Assembly (NCBI RefSeq): GCF_000092245.1
Contig: NC_014166.1
Span: 2,480,001 to 2,544,000 of the forward strand
DNA from: Arcobacter nitrofigilis DSM 7299
GTDB taxonomy: Bacteria > Campylobacterota > Campylobacteria > Campylobacterales > Arcobacteraceae
Direction of reading: 5' to 3'
DNA length: 64,000 nucleotides
Under the pieces are notes generated by a model. The model had not been told where the DNA came from. It worked only from the letters and a program-made list of their open reading frames with translations, and did not search any database. How positions within the stretch are numbered: position 1 is the stretch's first letter; every line of letters starts with the position of its first letter. The position numbers and the translations under genes are program-made. Below are positions 34,941 through 44,100 of the stretch, one piece after another.

Positions 34941-35284
34941 TATATCTCCTGTATGTGATCTTTTAATGTATAAATATAAGTATCAACTTCTAATTCATCA
35001 TATCGTTCAACAGTTACTGGTGTTCTTACAAATTCACCACCTTCAAATTCATCTAAATAATCCCAATGATTAATTAAATTTGAGGAAGTAAATAAAAACC
35101 CATGAACAGTATCCCCATCTGGATTAAGTCTTATTCCTGGATACCCCATACTTGCACTCCAACCAGCATCTATTAAAAAACCTTTTACAGTAGCAGGTAC
35201 AAATTTACCTACAATTTTCTCTAATACATGGGCATTTGGACAGTTTGGCATAAGTGTACCATAAACAAAAAGAGTTGTATCCAA
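34940..35284 (-). CDS. Gamma-glutamylcyclotransferase-family protein
   Basis: A 114-residue protein of the GGCT/AIG2 fold. The substrate loop FVYGTLMPNC (about 6-15) and the catalytic-like Glu in LDEFEG (Glu81) are visible. Family members cleave gamma-glutamyl amines or peptides to 5-oxoproline. Its place in an iron-uptake operon, next to a thioredoxin-like gene, is unusual; the substrate is not known. It starts 59 bases after the small PepSY gene. Confidence 0.83.
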   Translation of the reverse strand: MDTTLFVYGTLMPNCPNAHVLEKIVGKFVPATVKGFLIDAGWSASMGYPGIRLNPDGDTVHGFLFTSSNLINHWDYLDEFEGGEFVRTPVTVERYDELEVDTYIYTLKDHIQEI

Positions 35285-35343
35285 TCTATTTCCTTTGTAA
35301 TAATTTATTAGATTTTTGAAATTATAACAAAGTAATATAAATA

Positions 35344-35949
35344 TTAAGAAAATGAAAGGGCTAAAAAAATCACAACTGTAAATATTCCTGTTAACATTAA
35401 AAGAAAGCCTCTTTTTTTGAAACCATATTTTCCCTTTACCATTACAATAGCTGATAAAGCAAAAAAGGCTAAAACAATACTATAAACCATAGCTAAATAA
35501 TACCAAGCTCTATTATTAGTTGATAAGTGAGAGTTAATAAACATCTGTAAAAAAGCTGGATAAGAGATATATTTTATATTTGTCTCTCCAGAAGTTTGAT
35601 TATAAATTATATTCATATATTTATAATCAAAAAACAAAGTACTATTTTCTTGTTTCACAAAATTCAATCTAGATATGTTTTTTTCTACAGTACTCTTTGA
35701 TCCAACTTTATAAATATAATCAAGCTTCCCAATTTTTGCTTCACTTATTAGCTTTTCTTTAAAATCATCACTTGAAATATTTTTTGAAATATTTGTTTGA
35801 AAAGTATATTCATATTTAAACCAACCTAAACCACGAGCAGATAATATAAAACCCGTAATTGCATATATAAGTGTAATACCTATAAAAAAATACCCAAGAT
35901 CTCTATGAAGAGATCTTGCTTTATTACTTAATGATTTCTTTTTTGACAT
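35344..35949 (-). CDS. Small PepSY-type membrane protein
   Basis: A 201-residue protein with an N-terminal basic region, then SLHRDLGYFFIGITLIYAIT (membrane helix about 20-40), a periplasmic domain (about 45-140) and two C-terminal helices (about 148-168, 182-200). The LHRDLGYFF start, with a conserved His, is typical of PepSY-associated proteins encoded with TonB receptors. It lies 3 bases after the receptor gene, so the two are co-expressed. The exact role (electron transfer or siderophore release) is inferred. Confidence 0.65.
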   Translation of the reverse strand: MSKKKSLSNKARSLHRDLGYFFIGITLIYAITGFILSARGLGWFKYEYTFQTNISKNISSDDFKEKLISEAKIGKLDYIYKVGSKSTVEKNISRLNFVKQENSTLFFDYKYMNIIYNQTSGETNIKYISYPAFLQMFINSHLSTNNRAWYYLAMVYSIVLAFFALSAIVMVKGKYGFKKRGFLLMLTGIFTVVIFLALSFS

Positions 35950-35952
35950 ATT

Positions 35953-38052
35953 TTAAAATGTTCTTTTAATATTGATAGTGAATTTTCTAGGTTCACCAGA
36001 GAAAATTCTATTATCTTCTCTACCTGATTCATAATACTTTTTATCTGTTATATTTTCAATATTTAATGAGAAATCCCAATCATTTATTGAATAATATGCT
36101 CCCACATCAACTCTTGCATATGATGGTAACTCTACTCTTTTTGCTACAGCTGAATTTGTATATATTTTATCTCTATATGATATTCCTGTTGATAATCCAA
36201 GTCTTCCATCATATATTTTTTTGGGAATATTATATCTAGTAAATATATATGCAGTAACCTCAGGAGTAAGAGCTTGTGTATTTCCAACAAATTTTCCAGA
36301 TACATATTTTGCTTTATTATAGGCATACCCTGATTTAAACTGCCAATTAGCAGTAGGTAACCATTGAACTTCTAGTTCTACACCCTTACTTTCTACTTCA
36401 CCTGAAATTTCATAAAAATCAGTTCCTGAAATCTGTTCAGCTACATTTTCTTTATTTATTTTATAAAAAGAAATTCCTGTATTAAACTCTTTACTTACAT
36501 TAATTTTAGTTCCAATTTCATATTGTTTTGATTTTTCAGTATCTAAGAAGTTACCAGAAGTATCAGTCCTTTCAGCACTACTAGGATCATAACTTTGTGC
36601 TAAACTTCCATACACTGAAAAGACATCATTAATATTGTAAATTGTCCCAATAGATCCAACAAAATCTCTAGATTTTTTTATTTTATCAGGTGATACACAA
36701 GGTCCTCTTGAACACTCAAAATCAATTTTTGTTTTATCTACTCTAGCAGAACCTACAAGAGTAAGTTTATCGGTTAGACTTATTTTATCTTGTAAATAAA
36801 CACCTGTGCTATAATATTGTGTTTTTCTTCTATCTTTTTGGTTAATAACAGCAGTTCCCCCATGAATAGGATTATAGATATTTATATTTGGAGTTACAAA
36901 ACCTCCTTGAGCAATTCTATCATAATCAGTTTTTCTATAATTTCCAGCTAATCCAAAAGTCAAACTATGTTTCATATCTGCAATAATTGTATCAAGATTT
37001 AAATTTGTATCAAAACTATGCCAATCTCTTTCATTGTATTGATGTCTATTTCTTCTTGTTAGTGTTGTATCTGATACAGTTGCTCCTTGGTTAACACTTT
37101 TGTTCTCATAAAGTTTTCGTTCATCTGTATGAAATACACTTCTCCAGTCAAAATTAAAGAAAAGATTATCACTAATATAATGATCTAAATTAATATCAAA
37201 AGCTTTTCCTTCATCATTATCATAGTCATCTTTTTCTTGATAAACAGTGTTTAAATTTGCAGCTGTTGATATATCATGATTTGCAACAAATAGTCCATCA
37301 TCTGCACTTCCATCTTCATGTCCGTATTCCATTGCAACTAATAAAGAGGTATTATCACTAGCATTCCATAATAAACTTGGATAGATGTATAAATTTTTAA
37401 AATCAACATTATCTCTATATGAATTTAACTTTTCCCCAACAGCTATAAATCTGTAAAAGAGATTTTCATTTATAGGACCTGTTGTATCTAGGGTAGTTGT
37501 TATACCATTATCACTTCCAAATTCTGAAACCCCATTAGACATATAAGTTTGTAAAGATGTTTCTAGTGTCGTTTTCTGTACTGATTGTGGTCGTTTAGTT
37601 ACTATATTTACTAAACCTCCTGGTTGCATCGCTCCATATAGTACAGAAGTTGGACCTTTTACTACTTCTATTCTCTCAACATTTGCAGTTGAAGGTGAGC
37701 CCATTCTACTTATAAGTCCTGACATACCATTTACTTTGATATTTTCTAAAGAAAGATCAAATCCACGTATCATTATGGCATCTGCATTCTTTCCAACTTT
37801 TGTTACTCCTGTTGTATAATCAAAGGTATCTTCTATTCTTTGAGCTTGCAAATCATCTATTAAAGTTCCCTTTGTCACAGAGACTGTATAAGGTGTTTTT
37901 TTGTCACTTGACTCACCTTTCATACTTGAAGAAGAGTTCTGTTCAAAATATGATTCTTGAGCTCCTTGTACTACAACTGTGTCTAATTGATCTGCAAAGA
38001 TTAATCCTTGAGAAGCAAATAAAGACATTGCAATAACTAATTTTTTTTTCAT
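35953..38052 (-). CDS. TonB-dependent siderophore receptor
   Basis: An outer-membrane ferric siderophore receptor of 699 residues from the ATG at 38052, chosen because AAGGA stands 6 bases ahead and a signal peptide follows (MKKKLVIAMSLFASQGLIFA). A longer frame to 38151 has no such start features. The TonB box region is DTVVVQGAQ; the plug has KGPTSVLYGAMQPGGLVNIV; a 22-strand barrel ends in INIKRTF with terminal Phe. A pair of Cys (FECSRGPC) sits in one loop. It is the first gene of an iron operon with two PepSY proteins and has a Fur-like box upstream. Confidence 0.9.
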   Translation of the reverse strand: MKKKLVIAMSLFASQGLIFADQLDTVVVQGAQESYFEQNSSSSMKGESSDKKTPYTVSVTKGTLIDDLQAQRIEDTFDYTTGVTKVGKNADAIMIRGFDLSLENIKVNGMSGLISRMGSPSTANVERIEVVKGPTSVLYGAMQPGGLVNIVTKRPQSVQKTTLETSLQTYMSNGVSEFGSDNGITTTLDTTGPINENLFYRFIAVGEKLNSYRDNVDFKNLYIYPSLLWNASDNTSLLVAMEYGHEDGSADDGLFVANHDISTAANLNTVYQEKDDYDNDEGKAFDINLDHYISDNLFFNFDWRSVFHTDERKLYENKSVNQGATVSDTTLTRRNRHQYNERDWHSFDTNLNLDTIIADMKHSLTFGLAGNYRKTDYDRIAQGGFVTPNINIYNPIHGGTAVINQKDRRKTQYYSTGVYLQDKISLTDKLTLVGSARVDKTKIDFECSRGPCVSPDKIKKSRDFVGSIGTIYNINDVFSVYGSLAQSYDPSSAERTDTSGNFLDTEKSKQYEIGTKINVSKEFNTGISFYKINKENVAEQISGTDFYEISGEVESKGVELEVQWLPTANWQFKSGYAYNKAKYVSGKFVGNTQALTPEVTAYIFTRYNIPKKIYDGRLGLSTGISYRDKIYTNSAVAKRVELPSYARVDVGAYYSINDWDFSLNIENITDKKYYESGREDNRIFSGEPRKFTINIKRTF

Positions 38053-38142
38053 TATATTCCTTTTAAGTTTTGATAAGAGAATTGATGTATTCACTAAAGT
38101 AAGGAATTGTAAGTAAATTAATATTAATAGTTTATTAATATA

Positions 38143-38160
38143 GATTATCATTATTGTTAT
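38143..38160 (-). promoter_or_regulatory. Fur-box-like sequence
   Basis: Three consecutive hexamers GATTAT-CATTAT-TGTTAT fit the NATWAT repeat model of Fur sites at 17 of 18 defined or degenerate positions. It is 91-108 bases upstream of the TonB receptor ATG. Iron-repressed expression is inferred. Confidence 0.6.
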
Positions 38161-38201
38161 TTATATATAAATAACTAGAAAATGTTTTTATAGTAGCTAA
38201 A

Positions 38202-38226
38202 CTTAAAAGCCAAGGTGGCTTTTAAG
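38202..38226 (-). terminator. Hairpin after the hydroxyacid dehydrogenase gene
   Basis: A perfect 11-bp stem (CTTAAAAGCCA with TGGCTTTTAAG, 3-base loop) lies 5 bases past the stop at 38231. The T-run after it is short, but stem strength and place between unrelated genes support a terminator. Confidence 0.65.
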
Positions 38227-38230
38227 TCTC

Positions 38231-39085
38231 TTATTTATTTTTAAATAATTGATAAATTGATGAAAAATCTTCATCACCCTTACCTAACATCTTCATTTTT
38301 GAGAATAATTCTTTAGGAATAGCAGCACTATATAGTGGTTGATTTAAACTAAAGGCTAAATTTTGAAGTAGATGTAAGTCTTTATTTATTGCACTATTTG
38401 AGAAGTGTGGAGAAAAATCTTCGTCAATTAGCTTTTGAGTTTTTGCTTTTAGTACAAGTGATTGACCACCACCTACACCCAAAATCTCTAAAGCTTTAGC
38501 TTTTGGAATCTCACAATTTTCAGCTAAAGCAGTACACTCTGCAAGTGTTGCCATAAAAGAGCCTAAACAAAGATTATTGATAAGCTTCATTTTAGTAGCA
38601 CTTGAAGGTTTTTCTAAATAAAATATCTCTTTAGCTATTTTTTCTAAAATTGGTTTTGCATTTTCAAAAACCTCTTTTTTACCAGAACTTACAACTGTCA
38701 GTTCACCTTTAAGTGCTGGTGCTACACTTCCGAAAACTGGATTTTCCAAATAGTTACCACCCAAGGTGTTTACTGCTTCATGGAACTTTAAAACATCCTC
38801 ATAATGATTTGTAGTCAAATCAATAATTGTTTTACCTTTTAGTTCTTCACACAATAATCCACCTGGCATTGAAAAAATATTATTAACAGCTGGTGAATCA
38901 AACAAACACATAAAAATAGTATCACATTTTTTTAATAACTCTTTTGGTGTTAATGCAATTTCATAACCTAAATCTTTGATTTTATCAGCATTTCTATTGT
39001 ATACAATTACTTCCTCACCAACATCTCTTAATCTTGATGAAATAGCTTTACCTAAATTTCCTAGTCCTATAAATCCTATTGACAT
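38231..39085 (-). CDS. Beta-hydroxyacid dehydrogenase family oxidoreductase
   Basis: A 284-residue NAD(P)-dependent enzyme like 3-hydroxyisobutyrate or succinic semialdehyde/glyoxylate reductases. Features: IGFIGLGNLGKAISSRL (Rossmann GxGxxG, about 3-19), DLTTNHYEDVLKFH, NYLENPVFGSVAPALKGELT (substrate loop) and catalytic Lys in ATKMKLINNLCLGSF (about 163-177). The substrate cannot be named. It has a terminator downstream and stands 74 bases after transketolase. Confidence 0.87.
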   Translation of the reverse strand: MSIGFIGLGNLGKAISSRLRDVGEEVIVYNRNADKIKDLGYEIALTPKELLKKCDTIFMCLFDSPAVNNIFSMPGGLLCEELKGKTIIDLTTNHYEDVLKFHEAVNTLGGNYLENPVFGSVAPALKGELTVVSSGKKEVFENAKPILEKIAKEIFYLEKPSSATKMKLINNLCLGSFMATLAECTALAENCEIPKAKALEILGVGGGQSLVLKAKTQKLIDEDFSPHFSNSAINKDLHLLQNLAFSLNQPLYSAAIPKELFSKMKMLGKGDEDFSSIYQLFKNK

Positions 39086-39128
39086 TATTTCTCCTAAAGT
39101 TTTAGGACTATTATAAGAAGATTAGATT

Positions 39129-39154
39129 AAAAAAAGATGAGTCCCCCTCATCTT
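39129..39154 (-). terminator. Rho-independent terminator of transketolase
   Basis: On the minus strand AAGATGAG, a GGGGA loop and CTCATCTT form an 8-bp stem followed by a run of T (complement of A at 39129-39135), right after the tkt stop. Confidence 0.85.
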
Positions 39155-39159
39155 CTCTT

Positions 39160-41073
39160 TTATTTTAAGTCAGCTAAAATTTTAGCTTTTAGTTTTGGAA
39201 TTGTAAATCCAAATTGTTCAAATAAATCATTTGCAGGACCAGAAGCTCCAAAAGTATCCATACCATAAACTACATCAGCAAATTTATAATACTCTAAACC
39301 TCTTGCCGCCTCTACAGCAAAAACTTTAGTATTTGGATCAATAATTGTATCAATATATGTTTTTTCTTGCTCAACTAATAAATCATAACAAGGAACAGAA
39401 ACAACATTTGCAATTACACCCTCTTCTTCTAAAGAACAAGCAGTTTGAAGAGCAAGCATTAACTCACTTCCTGATGCCATAATTGTAACAGTTGCATTTT
39501 CTCTCTTCTTAACTAAGTACCCACCATTTGCAACTTCACCAAAAGCTCTATCATCTTTTAGTACTTTTAATCCTTGTCTTGAACAAACAAAAGCAGAAGG
39601 AGCATTTAATTTTAATGCCACTTTCCATGAAGCAACATTCTCAGTAGCATCTGCTGGTCTAAAAACATAAAAGTTTGGCAATGCTCTAAATTGAGTTAAG
39701 TGCTCAATTGGTTGGTGAGTTGGTCCATCTTCTCCAACACCAATAGAATCATGAGTCCAAACAAAATGTTGAGGAATGGAAGCCAGTGCTGCTATTCTAG
39801 CCGCTGGTTTTAAATAATCACTAAATACAAAGAATGTCGCAGAGAATACTCTAAATAATCCATATAAATTCATAGCATTACAAATAGATGCCATAGCATG
39901 TTCTTTGATACCAAAGTGAATATTTTTACCAACTGGAAAATCACCAGCACCTTTTAATTCTGTTTTATTTGAAGGTGCTAAATCTGCACTTCCACCCATA
40001 AAACCAGGAAGAGCTTGAGAAATAGCATTTAGAATTTTGTGATTTGAATCCCTTGTAGCTACACTTGTATCAGCTTCAAATTCAGGATAATCAATAGAAT
40101 CAAAATCAGGGTTTTGTAGCATCTCTATTTTCTCTTTTGATTGGACACTTAAAGAATCATCCCAAGCTTTTTCAATCAATGACCCAGTTGTAGTTTTATC
40201 AAATGCAGCTTTTACTTCATCAGATACATAAAATGACTCTTCTGGATCAAATCCAGCTTTTACTTTAGAAGCAGCAATTTCATCAGCACCTAAAGGAGCA
40301 CCATGTGTATGGTGACTTCCTTCCATAGTAGCAGCACCTTTTCCAATAGCAGTTTTTGCTATGATAAGTACTGGCTTAGTTGCAGTTTTTGCTTTTGTAA
40401 TAGCATCATCAATTTGTGTAAAATTATGTCCATCTATTTCTAATACTTCAAAATCAATAGCTTCAAATCTTTTTTTAACATCTTCACTCCAAGCAATAGA
40501 AGTATCACCTTCGATTGTAATAGAGTTTGAATCATAAATAATAACTAAATTATCAAGTCCTAAATGCCCTGCTGTTGCAGTTGCTTCATATGAAAGACCT
40601 TCTTGTAAATCTCCATCTCCACATAAACAAAAAACTTTGTGATTGATTACTTCTTCACTTAAAAGATTTTTTGCATATTTACTTGCCATTGCAAAACCAA
40701 CTGCATTTGCAATACCTTGTCCTAATGGTCCAGTTGTGATTTCTATACCGTGAGTATGTCCATATTCTGGATGTCCTGGAGTTCTTGAATTTGTTTGTCT
40801 GAAGTTTTTGATATCTTCAATACTTACATCAAATCCCCAAAGGTGTAATAATGAATAAACTAATCCAGTTGCATGACCACCTGAAAAAACTAATCTATCT
40901 CTATTTAGCCACTTTGAGTTTGCTGGGTTTACATTTAAATGTTTGCTCAATACTGTTGCAATGTCAGCCAGTCCCATAGGTGCACCTGGGTGTCCTGAGT
41001 TTGCTTTTTGAACCATATCTGAAGCCAAGAATCTGATTGTATCCGCTTGTTTTTGAAGTAAATTATTTGACAT
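39160..41073 (-). CDS. tkt: Transketolase
   Basis: A 637-residue thiamine-diphosphate enzyme of the pentose phosphate pathway. Seen: DMVQKANSGHPGAPMGLADI (about 19-38), RDRLVFSGGHATGLVYS, TGPLGQGIANAVGFA, the ThDP motif CGDGDLQEGLSYEA with GDG, and GEDGPTHQPIEHL with catalytic Glu/His in the second half. Full length. Flanked by its own promoter and a strong terminator, it is a single-gene unit. Confidence 0.97.
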   Translation of the reverse strand: MSNNLLQKQADTIRFLASDMVQKANSGHPGAPMGLADIATVLSKHLNVNPANSKWLNRDRLVFSGGHATGLVYSLLHLWGFDVSIEDIKNFRQTNSRTPGHPEYGHTHGIEITTGPLGQGIANAVGFAMASKYAKNLLSEEVINHKVFCLCGDGDLQEGLSYEATATAGHLGLDNLVIIYDSNSITIEGDTSIAWSEDVKKRFEAIDFEVLEIDGHNFTQIDDAITKAKTATKPVLIIAKTAIGKGAATMEGSHHTHGAPLGADEIAASKVKAGFDPEESFYVSDEVKAAFDKTTTGSLIEKAWDDSLSVQSKEKIEMLQNPDFDSIDYPEFEADTSVATRDSNHKILNAISQALPGFMGGSADLAPSNKTELKGAGDFPVGKNIHFGIKEHAMASICNAMNLYGLFRVFSATFFVFSDYLKPAARIAALASIPQHFVWTHDSIGVGEDGPTHQPIEHLTQFRALPNFYVFRPADATENVASWKVALKLNAPSAFVCSRQGLKVLKDDRAFGEVANGGYLVKKRENATVTIMASGSELMLALQTACSLEEEGVIANVVSVPCYDLLVEQEKTYIDTIIDPNTKVFAVEAARGLEYYKFADVVYGMDTFGASGPANDLFEQFGFTIPKLKAKILADLK

Positions 41074-41115
41074 ATCTTTCCTACTGTGTTGTGAGTTTTA
41101 AATTGTATTTTGCGG

Positions 41116-41121
41116 ATTATA
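41116..41121 (-). promoter_or_regulatory. -10 box upstream of tkt
   Basis: TATAAT on the minus strand in GTTATAATCCGC, 43 bases before the tkt ATG, in a T-rich region without a clear -35. Confidence 0.5.
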
Positions 41122-41147
41122 ACTAATTTTTAATAAAGATAAAATTT

Positions 41148-41175
41148 GTAGAAAAGAGAAGCCTCTCTTTTCTAC
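41148..41175. terminator. Terminator after the giant adhesin gene
   Basis: A perfect 12-bp stem (GTAGAAAAGAGA with its complement, 4-base loop) starts 7 bases past the adhesin stop. T-runs flank it on both strands, stronger on the plus side, so it is likely bidirectional. Confidence 0.75.
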
Positions 41176-41181
41176 TTTTTA

Positions 41182-44100
41182 TTATACATCAGGAGTAACT
41201 GAAACATCATCGTCAATTAAGACTTTTACATTTGAAGAACCAACTGTCCCTTGATAAACATGGAAAGTTTCTCCATCAATTGTTTGTGTACCTTCATTAG
41301 TCCAGCTAGCATTTCCACCTTCAAGAGTAACTTTATCATCACTATCACCGAAGATTTTTAATTCATGGTTTTCATCTGTAATATTTAAAATATCATCTAG
41401 ATTTATATTCATTTCTTGTGCATGATTATTGGTTAAATCTATATTTTCGATATTTTTTATCTCTGTATGTTTTAAAACCTCTTCTAAATCAATTGTATCA
41501 TTATTCATAACTAGTGTATCATTTCCTGCTCCACCATCAATTGATTTTTCAGTTCCATTAAATACTATAGTATCATCTCCTGCACCTGCATGAATAGTAT
41601 CGGCACCACCTTTTCCATCTATATGTTCATTAGAATCAGTTCCTTTGATATCATTTGTATGCTCAGTACCTTCTATAGTTTTTGCTTCAGTAGTAACATG
41701 TACAGTTATTGCATCTTTCGAATCGTTCTCTGTTGATGTTACACTTGCAGTAATATGTTCTAAATCACTTGAATCAACTTCTGTTTTACTTACTAACGTT
41801 ACATTTGCATCACCATTAGTATCAACTGAAACTGTATAACTTCCATCTGCATTGGCATTGATTATACTTCCATTACTATCTTGCAGTGTTGCATCTGTAG
41901 GAATATCAGTCAAGGTTATATTTGAAAGTGTCTCACTACCATCAGTATCAGTTAATAAAGCACTTAATGTGATAGCATATTGATATGTTCGTACATTAAC
42001 TACACTAGAGTTAAACATGATATTTTCAATATTTTGGACTCTCATTGCACTCCCTTGTCGAGTTCCATTTCCATCTACTTTATAAATATAATAAGTATTT
42101 GAATAATCACTATATCCACTAAAATCACTTACTTTATTAAAATGGATATCGTAAATTGCATATTCACTTGCATCACCACTAAAATGCAAGGTATCATTTC
42201 CATCTCCTCCATTTAAATATGATCCTGTAATAGCTTTTGTAGAATCAAGATAAATATTATCATCTCCAGAATGTAAATATATAGTACTTCCACTAATTTT
42301 TCCATCTATAGATAAAGTATCATCTCCTCCACCCATATATATGGTAGCACCATCAGCATTTCCACCAATAATTAAATTATCTTTGTTACCATCATCATTT
42401 TCCCAGTACTTTTCATCCATCCATATTGTAGCTCCACGTGCATTACCGTCTATTGTTAACTTATCTGAGTCATCACCCATATGAATTGTAGCGGCATCTG
42501 CATTTCCACCAATTGACAAAATGTCATCCCCATCTTCAGTATAAAGTGTTGCACCATTTGCATCATTACCAATAGTTAAAGTATCATCACCATCTCGCAT
42601 ATGTATTGTAGCAGCATCTGCATCTTTACCTATGGCTACAGTGTCATCACCTTTTCCCATATCTATTGTAGCACCACTGTTGTTAACACTTCCAACAACA
42701 GTTAAACTGTCATTACCATCGTCCATCAATACTGTAGCACCATTTGCATTCCCAAATACGGTTATACTATCATCACCTTCTTGAGTTTTTATTGTTGCAC
42801 CATCAACATTTCCACCTACTATTAAATTATCATTACCTTCTTCAGTTTTTATTGTTGCACCATTAGTGTTTCCGACAACTAGTAAGCTATTATTGCCATC
42901 GCCTAAATCAATAGTCGAACCATCAATACTTCCACCCACAGCCAAAGTATCATCACCATCTCCTAAGCTTATTACTTTTCCGCCTGCACTACCTTGGATA
43001 TTAACAGTATCATCCCCATCTTCAATATAAATTTTATATGCATTCATATTATTGATATTCAAAGTTTTATCATCATCACTATGATCATAATAACTCTTAT
43101 TTAGATCTACACCACCATTTACTGATAATGTTGGGAAGTCAGGTAATTTAGATGTATCTAATTCAGCACTTAGAGGACCTTCTACAATCTGAGCATCTCC
43201 TATATCCATAGTTAAAATTGGAGTAGAAGCTTTATCATCAACATTAACATTAATATTAACATCAAAACTTGTAGTATCTCCATCTACATCAGCTGCTGTA
43301 ATTTTAAAACTTTCAACAGTATCAACTTTATAGTTTCCTGCTACTGCGATAAAGGTATAATTTCCTGTACTAAAATCAAACATCAATTTACTTCCACTTT
43401 GCATTTTTACACCACTATCAGGGAAGTTATCTTTTGTATATTCAACGCCTTCAATTGTAATTGAAGCAATTGATATTGCTCCATCTCCACCACTTACATT
43501 ATCTAATATATTCCCACTAACACTTTCTGTTATATCATTTGATGGTATTGATAAACTTAATTGTGTTGGATCAGTTACAACTGTTGTCTCTACATTTCCA
43601 GCATGTGCTAAAATATCTAGATAACTTGTATCATCTATTCCACTTCCCATAGCTATTACGTGAAGACTATCCACATATTTATCTACAAAGTTATCCCATC
43701 CTTTTTGATAAGAACTATCTAACCAACCATTTTCAGAATCAGTTCCTATATTGTTACATGGATCACACCCCTCATTATTCTCTTTTGTTGGTTCACCATC
43801 TGAAATAAAGTATGCTACTGTTCTATCAGCACTTGGTTCTGTATAATTGTTATATGTTTCATAAACTGCATCTTCATAGTTTGTTTTTCCACCACTACTT
43901 AAGTTATTTATTGCTGAAATAGCATCTTTTGCACTCATCCATGTATTTACAGCATGGCCATCATCATTAAATGTTACTAGTTTTACATTTACACTACCTT
44001 GAGATTCATACTCATTTATCATCTTAGCTAAAGCTTCTTTTGCCAATGCTAATCTATTTACATGTTCATCGTTACTTGTCATACTTCCTGAAACATCAAG

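Noticed and set aside
38053..38151. Longer N-terminus of the TonB receptor
   Set aside because: No ribosome site at 38151, and a clean signal peptide with AAGGA starts at 38052.
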